This document shows, piece by piece, positions 52,977 through 61,207 of a stretch of 64,000 nt of DNA. The position numbers and the translations under genes are program-made. Below the pieces are notes generated by a model. The model worked only from the letters and a program-made list of their open reading frames with translations. It ran no database searches and had not been told where the DNA came from. Positions within the stretch are counted from its first letter, which is position 1. Every line of letters begins with the position of its first letter. This stretch comes from RBG-16-49-21 sp040768125 (GTDB taxonomy: Bacteria > Spirochaetota > UBA4802 > UBA5550): the NCBI GenBank assembly GCA_040768125.1, contig JAXGNG010000004.1:62001-126000 (forward strand), in the 5' to 3' direction.

Positions 52977-54043
52977 TTTTCCGGTTCTCCCTGTTCCTCC
53001 CAGTCCCAGAAATAATCCTTGTTGGTGAGCTCCCCGGTGTCCTCTTCCGCCTTTTCGGGGCGCCGCACCCCCTCGGGAATGTCGTCGGTATGGCGGTGGA
53101 AATACTCGATCTGCTCCTCGAGGTCCGCGGTCTCCTCCTCCCAGTAGCGGACCGTTCCGAAGTGGGGAAATGCGGCGGGGAAGGCGGGATCCTCCCATCG
53201 CTGGGCGATCCAGGCGGCGTAGCGAATGTAGCGGAGCGCCCGGAGGGGCTCGATCAGGCGGAGCCAGGAGGTTTCAAAATCCCTGAACTGCCGGTAGGCG
53301 TCGAGAAATATCCCGCGCTGCCGGAGTCCCTCCCTGTCCCTGGCCGGGACAAGCATCCAGACGTCCTGGACAGCGGGCCCTTTGAGGAAGTCGTCGAAAT
53401 CGAGGAAGAACCATCCCTCGCGGCCATGGAGGAGATTACCCAGGTGACAGTCCCCGTGAATGCGGTGAAAGGGGACCCCCTCCCGCAGCGTATCGTAGAG
53501 GACTACGGCCTCCTTCACCGCGGCGGCGTAGCGCTCCCGGAGGTGGGCGGGGAGTATGCCGCGCTCCTCCAGGAAGGCCAGGGGCTCGAGGCCGTACGTC
53601 GCGCCCGTGAGTTCGATGCGGTGGGCCGCCGGCCGGGCCGCGCCGTTGTTGTGAATGCGGGCGCAGAGCCTCCCGAGTATCTGGAGCTGGCCGTCCGAGA
53701 GTTCGTCGGGCACCCTTCCTCCCGTCCGGGGCCAGATGGCGTAGAGGATCCCCTCGATCTCCCTGAGGGTTCCGCCCCCGGGGAACTCGAGGGGGGCGCA
53801 GACCGGTATCTCGTCGTCCCTCAGGTCGAAGAGGAACCGGTGCTCCTCCAGTATCTGTTCACGGCTCCACCGCCCGGGGCGGTAGAACTTCGCCACGATA
53901 TGCGAGCCGTCATCGATCCTGAGGTCGTAGACCCTGTTCTCATAGCTGTTGAGCGCGAGGCAGTGGCCCGTGGGCCTGAAGCCTCCCGCCTCGATCGCCA
54001 GGAGTACGATATCCGGCGTGAGATTGAAAAAGAAATTGTCCAT
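52973..54043 (-). CDS. srkA: Stress-response Ser/Thr protein kinase SrkA (YihE)
   Basis: 356 residues, close to E. coli SrkA/YihE: LNSYENRVYDLRIDDG, VAKFYRPGRWSREQILEEHRFLFDLRDDEIPVCAPL, catalytic HRIHGDCHLGNLL (about 192-204), metal-binding FLDFDDFLKGPAVQDVWML, and IEPLRALRYIRYAAWIAQRW. The family phosphorylates proteins and counters the MazF-linked death pathway under oxidative stress. The C-terminal 40 acidic residues extend beyond E. coli SrkA. It is co-transcribed with, and overlaps, the DUF2779 nuclease. Confidence 0.93.
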   Translation of the reverse strand: MDNFFFNLTPDIVLLAIEAGGFRPTGHCLALNSYENRVYDLRIDDGSHIVAKFYRPGRWSREQILEEHRFLFDLRDDEIPVCAPLEFPGGGTLREIEGILYAIWPRTGGRVPDELSDGQLQILGRLCARIHNNGAARPAAHRIELTGATYGLEPLAFLEERGILPAHLRERYAAAVKEAVVLYDTLREGVPFHRIHGDCHLGNLLHGREGWFFLDFDDFLKGPAVQDVWMLVPARDREGLRQRGIFLDAYRQFRDFETSWLRLIEPLRALRYIRYAAWIAQRWEDPAFPAAFPHFGTVRYWEEETADLEEQIEYFHRHTDDIPEGVRRPEKAEEDTGELTNKDYFWDWEEQGEPEK

Positions 54044-54080
54044 CGCGTGGGCCCCGGCGGAGCGAAACTCCGGGAAGATG

Positions 54081-54114
54081 AAAAAGCCTTTATCACCCGA
54101 TCCTGATAAAGGCT
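54081..54114 (-). terminator. Terminator of the HU-family gene
   Basis: Eleven-base perfect stem AGCCTTTATCA / TGATAAAGGCT with an 8-base loop; on the minus strand it is followed by TTTTTC. Confidence 0.85.
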
Positions 54115-54153
54115 CCCTCGTTCTTCCGGCGTTCAGAGCGCGCCGATACCGGT

Positions 54154-54543
54154 CTACTTCTTCAGCGTCGCCTTGAGGGCCGCCTCCTTGTAGTTTTTGC
54201 TGAAGGTGAATTTCGGGACCTTCGTCGCCTTCTTGGGCGCGATCACGATCTCCTCCCCCGTTATGGGATTTCGCCCCACCCGCTCCTTCGTGGCGGGCTT
54301 CATCTTTATGTGCATCTTGCCGAAGTTGCCCACGGGGACGCGCTCTCCCTTGAGAACGCCGGCATGGATTACGTCGAATATATCATCCATGATCGCCTTC
54401 GCCTTGGCCTTCGGCAGCTCATGCTTTTCCGTGATGTATTTCAGCATTGTCTGGGCGGTGAATTTTTCCGGTAGATTGATTTTCTTCAGCGCTACGGAAT
54501 TTTTTTCCGTGGATTTTCCATTTGCCTTGATTGTTTTTGCCAT
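54154..54543 (-). CDS. HU/IHF-family DNA-binding protein
   Basis: 129-residue nucleoid protein. The HU fold is clear in QTMLKYITEKHELPKAKAKAIMDDIFDVIHAGV, VPVGNFGKMHIK and the DNA-arm signature GRNPITGEEIVIA. The N-terminal ~25 residues (KTIKANGKSTEKNS) and the C terminus (KEAALKATLKK) add Lys-rich tails. It should bind and bend DNA as a dimer. AAGGAAAAGG precedes the ATG at 54543; an upstream in-frame start lacks a site. Confidence 0.93.
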   Translation of the reverse strand: MAKTIKANGKSTEKNSVALKKINLPEKFTAQTMLKYITEKHELPKAKAKAIMDDIFDVIHAGVLKGERVPVGNFGKMHIKMKPATKERVGRNPITGEEIVIAPKKATKVPKFTFSKNYKEAALKATLKK

Positions 54544-54907
54544 TGTACCTTTTCCTTCATGAGAATTTGATCGACCCGTGGACACTGCCCATCAGGCGCG
54601 AACTTATCATCACATATGACATAATACCCGGTGCGTCAAGTATTTTCCTGCCCCTTGCGGTTCGGCGCTGCAGACGAAGAGGGCACGCCCCGGAAGGGCT
54701 GTCGCGCCCCGGGAGTACGACACGCCTTTCCGTCATGGGAGCCATGCGAGAGCGTGGCTCCCGCGACGAATTAACTTGACAGGCGATTGTCCAGGACGAT
54801 ACTGCAGCTGTTCCGGCCGTGAAGGGCCCGCGGCCTGATCCGGGGGAGAAGACCCCGGCGCCGCGGTCGATGGATCCGGAACACACACCAGGCAAGGAGA
54901 ACCGACC
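54544..54907. other. 364-base intergenic region between divergent genes
   Basis: Between the HU gene (minus) and the 59-codon gene (plus). It contains a GGGAGCCA / TGGCTCCC hairpin (54737-54762), then a plus-strand promoter at 54776-54803. The HU promoter is not obvious; TTGACG on the minus strand near 54640 has no good -10. Confidence 0.55.
54776..54803 (+). promoter_or_regulatory. Promoter of the 59-codon gene
   Basis: TTGACA at 54776-54781, a 16-base spacer and GATACT at 54798-54803. The leader would be about 95 bases. Confidence 0.6.
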
Positions 54908-55087
54908 ATGAGTGATCCGAATTGTCCCGATTGTCCCCTCCGCAGGCGGTACGACACGAAGCCGTCCTCGCTTCTGGGGCGTTTCTGGCGCTGGCACATC
55001 AGGTGGTGTCCCGGATGGAAGTCGTACCTTGCCGGCCTTCCGGCCGATGAGCGCGACGCGATTAAGGAGAAGTACGGGCTGAAGTAG
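54908..55087 (+). CDS. Small Cys/Trp-rich protein (59 residues)
   Basis: The short frame begins MSDPNCPDCPLRRRYDTKPS and continues with SLLGRFWRWHIRWCPGWKSYL, then an Asp/Glu-rich helix ending KYGLK. AAGGAG lies 8 bases before the ATG, and a promoter is upstream. NCPDC and WCPG Cys residues could hold a zinc or iron centre; similar short proteins with a WHxxWCPGWK-like core occur, as I recall, in anaerobic and sulphate-reducing bacteria, without known function. The codon use matches its neighbours. Confidence 0.75.
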   Translation: MSDPNCPDCPLRRRYDTKPSSLLGRFWRWHIRWCPGWKSYLAGLPADERDAIKEKYGLK

Positions 55088-55140
55088 GGGGTTTCCTTCG
55101 GCACGGGATAATTCATTTGACATGCCTTGAAGGAAACCCC
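55087..55140. repeat. Twelve-base inverted repeat after the 59-codon gene
   Basis: GGGGTTTCCTTC (55087-55098) and its exact complement GAAGGAAACCCC (55129-55140) flank a 30-base loop containing TTGACA (55117-55122). No T-run follows, so a hairpin with regulatory or RNA-stabilising role is as likely as termination. Confidence 0.6.
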
Positions 55141-55194
55141 ATTGTGATAGAATGCCGCCGCGAGGGGCGGTTATCATGATCTGGGGGTGCGGGC

Positions 55195-56601
55195 ATGAAA
55201 ATGCGGAAGTTTCTCATTATCGTCGGCGTCATTCTTCTCGCGGGCATCGGCTACGGCGTCTATTATATCGACACGGCCCTGCCGATCGGCAACGGGTACG
55301 CGGCCAAGTACCTCTGTTCCCAGGCCTTCCTGGCGGGACGTGACCACGAGGCGATTTTTGACGAGGAAGTGCGGCCCACCAATATTCTTTTCGCCCTGGT
55401 GAAGCCGTCGGTCGACGTGGAAAACAGGTCGGTGACCGCCCGGGCCCTCGGATTCAGAAAGCCCCTCACCGCGGTCTACCGTGAAGGGTACGGCTGCACC
55501 CTTGCCGTGGGGGTCTCTCCCGGGGACCTCCAGCGCCAGGCTTCGCCTCCGCCGCGGAAGCGCCATGATCCCCGTGTCCCCTGGCCAAGGGGAGAGCGCG
55601 TGGATACTCCCCCGGTGTACCCCGGTGTTGACCGCGCGGCCCTCGACGAGGCCATCGACTGGGCCTTCAGGGAGCCGGGCCCCGCGACGAAGAGGAACAC
55701 CCGCGCCGTGGTAGTGGTCCATCGCGGCGCCATCATCGCGGAGCGTTACACCGAAGGGATACCCCCGGAGCGTCCCATGATCGGGTGGTCGATGTCCAAG
55801 ACCGTCACGGCCGCCCTGGTGGGCATCCTCGCCGGGCAGGGGAAGCTCGACATACACAAGCCGGCCCCCGTACCACGGTGGCGGGTACCCGGCGACCCCC
55901 GGGGCCCCGTCACCCTGGACCACCTCCTCCGGATGTCAAGCGGCCTCGACTTCGTCGAGGTGTACGGCCCCCACAAGGACGCCACGGACATGCTCTACGG
56001 AAGCGCGAGCATGGCGGATTTCGCCTCGGCGAAACCACTGCGCACTCCACCCGACACCGAATGGAGCTATTCAAGCGGCACCACGAATATCGTCGCCCGC
56101 ATTGTCCGGGACGCCACGGGGGGGACCCTCGAGGGAGTCGAGGCCTTCGCCCGGAGCGCCCTCTTCGACAGGATCGGGATGCACTCGGCGGTCATAGAGC
56201 CGGACGCCTCGGGTTCCTTCGTCGGGTCAAGCTACATGTTCGCCACGCCGAGGGACTGGGCGCGCTTCGGTTTTCTCCTCCTCAATGACGGCGTCTGGTT
56301 CGGTGAGCGTATTCTTCCCGCGGGATGGGTCCGCTACATGAGGACCCCCACGCCCATGGCGCCCCTGGGAGAGTACGGCGCGCACCTGTGGCTCAACGCC
56401 GGCCTGGATGAGGACCCATCCAGGAGAAAGTATCCATCCCTTCCGCGTGAGCTCTTTTACCTGAGCGGATTCAACGGCCAGGTCGTGGCCGTGATTCCCT
56501 CAAAGCAGCTGGTCATCGTGCGCCTCGGCGTCACCCATGACGACTCATGGGACCAGGAGGGTTTCCTCCGAAGGGTCCTTGATTCCGTCGCCCTGCGGTG
56601 A
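55195..56601 (+). CDS. Membrane-anchored serine hydrolase, class C beta-lactamase fold
   Basis: 468 residues. One N-terminal membrane anchor (FLIIVGVILLAGIGYGVYYI), an ~115-residue linker, then the penicillin-binding/AmpC-like domain: catalytic SMSKT (SxxK, about 201), YSSGTTN (YxN-type, about 299), and HLWLN / SGFNGQ near the third motif, where the usual KTG is not seen. The group includes esterases, D-aminopeptidases and 6-aminohexanoate hydrolases; motif order WSMSKTVTAALVG and LLRMSSGLDF resembles the latter. It faces the periplasm. The next gene starts within 17 bases. Confidence 0.9.
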   Translation: MKMRKFLIIVGVILLAGIGYGVYYIDTALPIGNGYAAKYLCSQAFLAGRDHEAIFDEEVRPTNILFALVKPSVDVENRSVTARALGFRKPLTAVYREGYGCTLAVGVSPGDLQRQASPPPRKRHDPRVPWPRGERVDTPPVYPGVDRAALDEAIDWAFREPGPATKRNTRAVVVVHRGAIIAERYTEGIPPERPMIGWSMSKTVTAALVGILAGQGKLDIHKPAPVPRWRVPGDPRGPVTLDHLLRMSSGLDFVEVYGPHKDATDMLYGSASMADFASAKPLRTPPDTEWSYSSGTTNIVARIVRDATGGTLEGVEAFARSALFDRIGMHSAVIEPDASGSFVGSSYMFATPRDWARFGFLLLNDGVWFGERILPAGWVRYMRTPTPMAPLGEYGAHLWLNAGLDEDPSRRKYPSLPRELFYLSGFNGQVVAVIPSKQLVIVRLGVTHDDSWDQEGFLRRVLDSVALR

Positions 56602-56618
56602 TGCAAAAGGGGTTGAGC

Positions 56619-57197
56619 ATGAAACCGGATACTGACGGCTCGTCCCGCCGCATCTGTCCCTGGTGGCTCGGGTTCTTCCTGGCGAGCCCCCTGCGGCGTC
56701 TTTACCAGGACCCTGAGAGGATCCTCGGCCCCTACCTGAAGGAGGGTATGACGGCGGTTGACCTGGGGTGCGGCATGGGTTTCTTCAGCCTTCCCATGGC
56801 GAGGATGGCGGGTCCCCGTGGACGCGTGATCTGCGTTGACCTGCAGGAAAAAATGCTGCGGCACCTCGCGCGGCGGGCGGACAGGGCCGGGCTCGGGGGG
56901 AGCATCGAACCGAGGCGCGTTTCTCCCGGTTCTTTTTGCATGGATGATCTCGCGGGGAGCGTCGATTTCATCCTGCTGTTCGCGGTTATCCATGAGACCA
57001 GGGACCGCCAGGCGCTTTTCGCGGAGAGCCGGGACGCACTGAAGAGGGGAGGGCGCGTTCTTGTCGCGGAGCCACGGGGGCATGAGTCGGCCGCGAGTTT
57101 CGAATTGACCCTGTCGATCGCCCGGGAAAGCGGGTTTGCCGTCATCGGCGAACCCGCCATACGCGGGAGCCGCGCGGCGCTTCTGGAGAAGGCATGA
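56619..57197 (+). CDS. Class I SAM-dependent methyltransferase
   Basis: 192 residues with motif I VDLGCGMGFFSLPMARMAG, motif II-type VICVDLQEKML and a post-I LLFAVIHET segment; RGGRVLVAEPRGH matches motif V/VI. UbiE-like in general form. An N-terminal CPWWLGFFLASPLRRL stretch is typical of small family members in anaerobes. AAAGGGG lies 6 bases before ATG 56619; starts at 56598/56601 are possible. Substrate unknown. Confidence 0.88.
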   Translation: MKPDTDGSSRRICPWWLGFFLASPLRRLYQDPERILGPYLKEGMTAVDLGCGMGFFSLPMARMAGPRGRVICVDLQEKMLRHLARRADRAGLGGSIEPRRVSPGSFCMDDLAGSVDFILLFAVIHETRDRQALFAESRDALKRGGRVLVAEPRGHESAASFELTLSIARESGFAVIGEPAIRGSRAALLEKA

Positions 57198-57243
57198 CGG
57201 GAGGTGACATGTCAAACCGATTGCCCGGTGACCGGGGGAACCA

Positions 57244-58908
57244 ATGAGAATCATCTATTGCGCGGACCTGCACGGCGGCTTTGCCCAGCTCTACCACCTC
57301 CTCAAGGAAACCATCGCCGATGTGTACGTGGTAAGCGGCGACATCCTTGACATCCCTTTTTATTCCCTCGAGCAGTCGATGGAGTATTTCGAGCTCCAGA
57401 ATATCTTTCACGGCATGAGGCACGAGAGAGGCGAAGAGGAGCGCTGCCTCGAGGAGTACGTGGAGGCGCTGCAGCGCGGGGGGGGGGTGAATGACTACCT
57501 CAAGGGACAGGCGAGCCGCTACCTTGAGCTCACGGCAACGGCCCGGGATATCATGGAGAACAAGTACCGGATCTTGGAAAATATCTTCAGCACGGAGAAC
57601 AACGCCCCGATCCTGACGATACCGGGGAACTACGACATGGACCTTGCCTCCACGGCCCTGAAGGATCGCAGCATCCACCTGAAGACGGTCCGTCACGGGG
57701 GTGTCCTCTTTGCCGGATACGGCGGCGCCGCGGTGCGCACACCGGGTTTTCCGGAGTCGTTTCTCGTTCCCTACCGGGGCAAGGCGGAGCGGGACACGGA
57801 CAGCGAGCTCTATCGCTTCCTGGAAGCCTCGAACCCGGACATCATCGTCGCCCATCATCCCGCCCACGGCGTGCTGGACAACATAAGCTATTACGGTTCC
57901 TGGGGCTCGACGTCTCTCCGGACCTACTGCGACAACCACCCCGTCCTTGCCTGCCTCACGGGGCACCTCCATGAGAACTGGGGGGTCCGCTTTGTCGAGG
58001 GGACGCTCTACATGAATCCCTCGAATTTCGGCGAGGTGACGACGCCCCGGGGCGAGACATCCGAGGGAGGGTTCTTCTACGAGTTCCGGGTGGAAGACGG
58101 CGGGGTCCCGGAGATCCTGTTCAGGAAGATCGTTGAGTACAGGGTCTACGACATCGCCGAGTACCTGAGGCGCGGCGATACCTATACGGAGAGGATTATC
58201 GACGGGCAGCGCCATGAGGCGCTGAGACGAATTTCCGTGGTCGACGATACGATCGAGCGGTACAACCAGATACCGGAACTCAAGGTGCTGCGGGACATAC
58301 GGAATTTTTTCCGCATACACCAGACGAGGCAGACCGAGGAACGGATCATCAATCTGGAGAAGGCCGTGGCCTCCCTGGGGAACCTGGCGTCCCACATCGC
58401 CCTTGACCTGGTGGGATCGGTCAACATGGGAATGGCCCTCGATTCATCGGACGTTGACGCGGTCCTCTACCTCCGGGACAGGGATTCGTGCGGGGAGGAT
58501 TACGAGTCGTGCGATTTCGCCCGCGACGTGGCGGAGCGGATCAAGGGTTTCCTGAGCGACCGCCACGGTTTCCAGATCATCGATTTCATCAACCTGGACG
58601 TGGTGGAGGAGAGTATCAGGAGCGAGCGGGTCGACTGCGACATGACCCAGCGTTTTTCCGTGTACCGGTCCTTCTGCCGGCCCATCAACTATCGAATCGT
58701 AGCGCCCGTGGAGGACCTCCTGAACGCCAACATCTCGTTTCGCATGAAGGCCGAGGAGAACATGCGCTCATACCTGCGGGTCCTGGGAAGCACCTGGGAC
58801 ATCAAAAAATCCTTCGAGAAATACGTGGTGCGCCTCAGGGGCATGGGGGTGCATATCCCCGAGCAGATGCTGACGCGGATCGAGAAACTACTGCAGAAGA
58901 ACGTGTAG
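57244..58908 (+). CDS. Metallophosphoesterase fused to a Pol-beta-type nucleotidyltransferase
   Basis: 554 residues. The N-terminal domain (1-260) is calcineurin-like: IYCADLHGG (DxH), VSGDILD (GDxxD), IPGNYDMD (GNxD, with Tyr replacing the usual His of GNHD), VAHHPAHG and TGHLHENWG. A helical linker leads to a C-terminal nucleotidyltransferase region, LVGSVNMGMALDSSDVDAVL (GS...DxD, about 389-408), with VDCDMTQRF later as possible third carboxylate. The combination suggests add-and-remove chemistry on a nucleotide or phosphoester. I know no characterised protein with this order. GGGGGAA precedes the ATG. Confidence 0.85.
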   Translation: MRIIYCADLHGGFAQLYHLLKETIADVYVVSGDILDIPFYSLEQSMEYFELQNIFHGMRHERGEEERCLEEYVEALQRGGGVNDYLKGQASRYLELTATARDIMENKYRILENIFSTENNAPILTIPGNYDMDLASTALKDRSIHLKTVRHGGVLFAGYGGAAVRTPGFPESFLVPYRGKAERDTDSELYRFLEASNPDIIVAHHPAHGVLDNISYYGSWGSTSLRTYCDNHPVLACLTGHLHENWGVRFVEGTLYMNPSNFGEVTTPRGETSEGGFFYEFRVEDGGVPEILFRKIVEYRVYDIAEYLRRGDTYTERIIDGQRHEALRRISVVDDTIERYNQIPELKVLRDIRNFFRIHQTRQTEERIINLEKAVASLGNLASHIALDLVGSVNMGMALDSSDVDAVLYLRDRDSCGEDYESCDFARDVAERIKGFLSDRHGFQIIDFINLDVVEESIRSERVDCDMTQRFSVYRSFCRPINYRIVAPVEDLLNANISFRMKAEENMRSYLRVLGSTWDIKKSFEKYVVRLRGMGVHIPEQMLTRIEKLLQKNV

Positions 58909-59032
58909 TCCACGGTTTTCGCGGACATACCTGCATGGGGGCCGACAGGGTCCTCATTTCATTTCCTTGGTTTTATCACGCAGGGACGTCTCGGATAAAA
59001 AAACAGAGGAAGGATAAAAAAATAGTTGCATA

Positions 59033-59067
59033 TTGCAAGCAATGACATTTGGTTGGATAGTCAACCA
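59033..59067 (+). promoter_or_regulatory. Promoter with palindromic operator for the CoA-transferase gene
   Basis: TTGCAA at 59033-59038, a 17-base spacer and GATAGT at 59056-59061. The interrupted palindrome TGGTTG-GATAGT-CAACCA (59050-59067) is centred on the -10, a typical TetR-type repressor position. A GGCGGG/CCCGCC hairpin follows at about 59083-59098. Confidence 0.5.
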
Positions 59068-59118
59068 GTTTGATGCAATTATGGCGGGGGTACCCGCCGT
59101 TATCTTCAGGAGGATACC

Positions 59119-60309
59119 ATGAGATCAATGCTTGACGGAGTACGGGTCATAGACTTCACGGGGAATATCGCCGGACCGGCCGCGACGACGTTCCTGGCCG
59201 ACATGGGAGCCGAGGTGATCAAGGTGGAAAAGCCGGGCCTCGGGGACGACGCGCGCCTCTTCCCGCCCTACGTGAACGGGTTCTCGGCCCCCTTCATCGT
59301 CATGAACCGCGCGAAGAAGGGCGTCGTGATAGACATGAAAAAGCCGGAGGGGGTGGCCGTCTTCAAGGAACTGGTGGCCGTCTCCGATGTCCTGGTGGAA
59401 AACTTCAAGCCCGGGGTCATGGAGCGCCTGGGGCTGGATTACGAAACCCTGAAAAAGGTGAACCCGAAGCTGGTGATGCTTTCCCTCTCGGGGTACGGTC
59501 AGTACGGCCCTCTCGCGAAGCGCCCCGCCTATGATTCGATCATCCAGGCCTGTTCCGGTATCATGGACGTCACTGGCTTTCCCGACGGCCCTCCCACGAA
59601 GGCGGGTCCCATCATAATCGACCTGGCCACGGCGATGCAGGCCGCCTTCGCGGTGTGCGCCGCCCTCTTTGCGCGGGAGCGCACCGGGGAGGGCGAGTAC
59701 CTTGACGTCTCGATGTACGACACGGCGGTCAATCTCCTGGCAGGGGTCTGGACCGATTACACCGTGACCGGGAACATCCCGGGCCGCACGGGGAACCGCT
59801 ACCCCTACGTGAGCCCCTTCGACACATTCCACGCCAAAGACGGCTATTTCATGATCTGCAGCGCCGGGGACGCCACATACCATCGCCTCTGCGACGCCAT
59901 GGGGCGCCCCGACCTGAAGACCGACGAGCGCTTCGTGAACCTTTTCGTGAGGAACAGCAACGAGCCCGAGCTGAGGGCGATCATACAGGAATGGGTCGGT
60001 GCCCGGACGACGGAAGAGCTGATGGAGATCACCATCAAGCACGACGTTCCCGCCTCTCCGATCCGCAACGTCAAGGAGGTGGTCGAACACCCCCACACCG
60101 TGGCGCGCGGCCTTCCCGTGGAGGTGGAACAGCCGGGAAGGGGGAAGGTGGTGATCTACGGCCCCCCCACCAAGGCGAAGAACAGCGAGGTGAAGGCGCG
60201 GGGCGCCGCGCCGGAGCACGGCCAGCACACGGAATGGATGCTCACGGAGCTCTTGAAGAAGGCCCCGGAGGATGTACAGGCCCTCAAGGAATCGGGCGTG
60301 GTGAAATGA
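59119..60309 (+). CDS. CaiB/BaiF-family (class III) CoA transferase
   Basis: 396 residues, full family length. Family signatures: DFTGNIAGPAATTFLADMGAEVIKVEKPG, RAKKGVVIDMKKPEG, VLVENFKPGVMERLGLDYE, VMLSLSGYGQYGP, and the catalytic Asp in YLDVSMYDTAVNLL. Such enzymes move CoA between acyl-CoA and free acids via a mixed anhydride with that Asp. The exact acid is not predictable (carnitine, formyl/oxalate, succinate/mesaconate types all share these motifs). AGGAGG lies 5 bases before the ATG; the gene sits behind a possibly repressed promoter and convergent to an SDR gene. Confidence 0.92.
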   Translation: MRSMLDGVRVIDFTGNIAGPAATTFLADMGAEVIKVEKPGLGDDARLFPPYVNGFSAPFIVMNRAKKGVVIDMKKPEGVAVFKELVAVSDVLVENFKPGVMERLGLDYETLKKVNPKLVMLSLSGYGQYGPLAKRPAYDSIIQACSGIMDVTGFPDGPPTKAGPIIIDLATAMQAAFAVCAALFARERTGEGEYLDVSMYDTAVNLLAGVWTDYTVTGNIPGRTGNRYPYVSPFDTFHAKDGYFMICSAGDATYHRLCDAMGRPDLKTDERFVNLFVRNSNEPELRAIIQEWVGARTTEELMEITIKHDVPASPIRNVKEVVEHPHTVARGLPVEVEQPGRGKVVIYGPPTKAKNSEVKARGAAPEHGQHTEWMLTELLKKAPEDVQALKESGVVK

Positions 60310-60323
60310 CCGCCCCGGGGCGG
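60310..60323. terminator. GC palindrome between convergent genes
   Basis: CCGCCCC immediately followed by GGGGCGG: a self-complementary 14-mer between the CoA transferase and SDR genes, without T-run. Weak evidence for termination in either direction. Confidence 0.35.
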
Positions 60324-60331
60324 CGCCGGGA

Positions 60332-61120
60332 TCACTGCTTCGCCATGATCCCGCCGTCGCAGGGGATCACCGCTCCGGTCATGTAGTCCGAGGCCCGCGA
60401 GGCCAGGAAGACGGCGAGCCCCTTGATGTCGTCCTCTTCGCCGTGGCGCTTCATGGGTATGTAGCCGATGAAGGCGTCAAGGATCGGCTTCATCTCGGGC
60501 TTGAAAAGGTACTTCATCATGTCGGTCTTGAAGAAACCGGGGGCGATGGCGTTGACATGGATGTTGTGCCGCGCGAGCTTCACCGCGAGGTTCATGGTGA
60601 GCACGTTCAGGGCCGCCTTGGTGGAGTTGTACGCCACGGCGGGGTGCGCCTCCTCCAGGGAGCCCCGGGCCCCGTGGACCGAGGAGATGTTGATCATCTT
60701 GCCGCCGCCCTTCTCCTTCATGATTCCGGCGGCCATCTGGGAGATCATCCATGCCCCCCGGATGTTGACTCCGAATATGCGGTCCCACTGCTCCAGGGGA
60801 TAATCGAGTGTCGGCGCGCCCCAGGTGAGGCCGGCGTTGTTCACCAGGATATCGACGGTGCCGAATTCCTTAACCGTCGTGTCGAGGAGCCTGCGGACGT
60901 CCTCCTCAACGGAGACGTCGAACTTTACCGCCAGGGTCTTCACCCCGAGGCCCGAGAGCTCGCCCGCCGTTTTCTCGCAGTTTTCGATCTTCCGGGACGC
61001 GATCACGAGGTTCGCTCCCGCCTCGGCGAGGCCCGATGCGATGAATTTACCTATTCCCCTGCCGCCCCCCGTTACGACGGCGACCCTGCCCGACAGGTCA
61101 AACATGTCCTGGATCTTCAT
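60332..61120 (-). CDS. Short-chain dehydrogenase/reductase (FabG-like)
   Basis: 262-residue classical SDR. NAD(P)-binding GGGRGIGK (TGxxxGxG), NNAG, the catalytic Ser in ISSVHG, YNSTK (YxxxK) and the C-terminal PCDGG tail are all present. Members reduce 3-oxoacyl-ACP/CoA or oxidise sugars and hydroxy acids; the neighbouring CoA transferase hints at acyl-CoA chemistry, but the genes are convergent, not an operon. GGGAGGAAG lies just before the ATG. Confidence 0.92.
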   Translation of the reverse strand: MKIQDMFDLSGRVAVVTGGGRGIGKFIASGLAEAGANLVIASRKIENCEKTAGELSGLGVKTLAVKFDVSVEEDVRRLLDTTVKEFGTVDILVNNAGLTWGAPTLDYPLEQWDRIFGVNIRGAWMISQMAAGIMKEKGGGKMINISSVHGARGSLEEAHPAVAYNSTKAALNVLTMNLAVKLARHNIHVNAIAPGFFKTDMMKYLFKPEMKPILDAFIGYIPMKRHGEEDDIKGLAVFLASRASDYMTGAVIPCDGGIMAKQ

Positions 61121-61207
61121 TTCTTCCTCCCTGGGATGGTATGGTGCCCTCCGGTGCGCGGGTCAATTCGGCGTCGGCGCGGGGTTTTGATCAAGCATAA
61201 AACGGGA

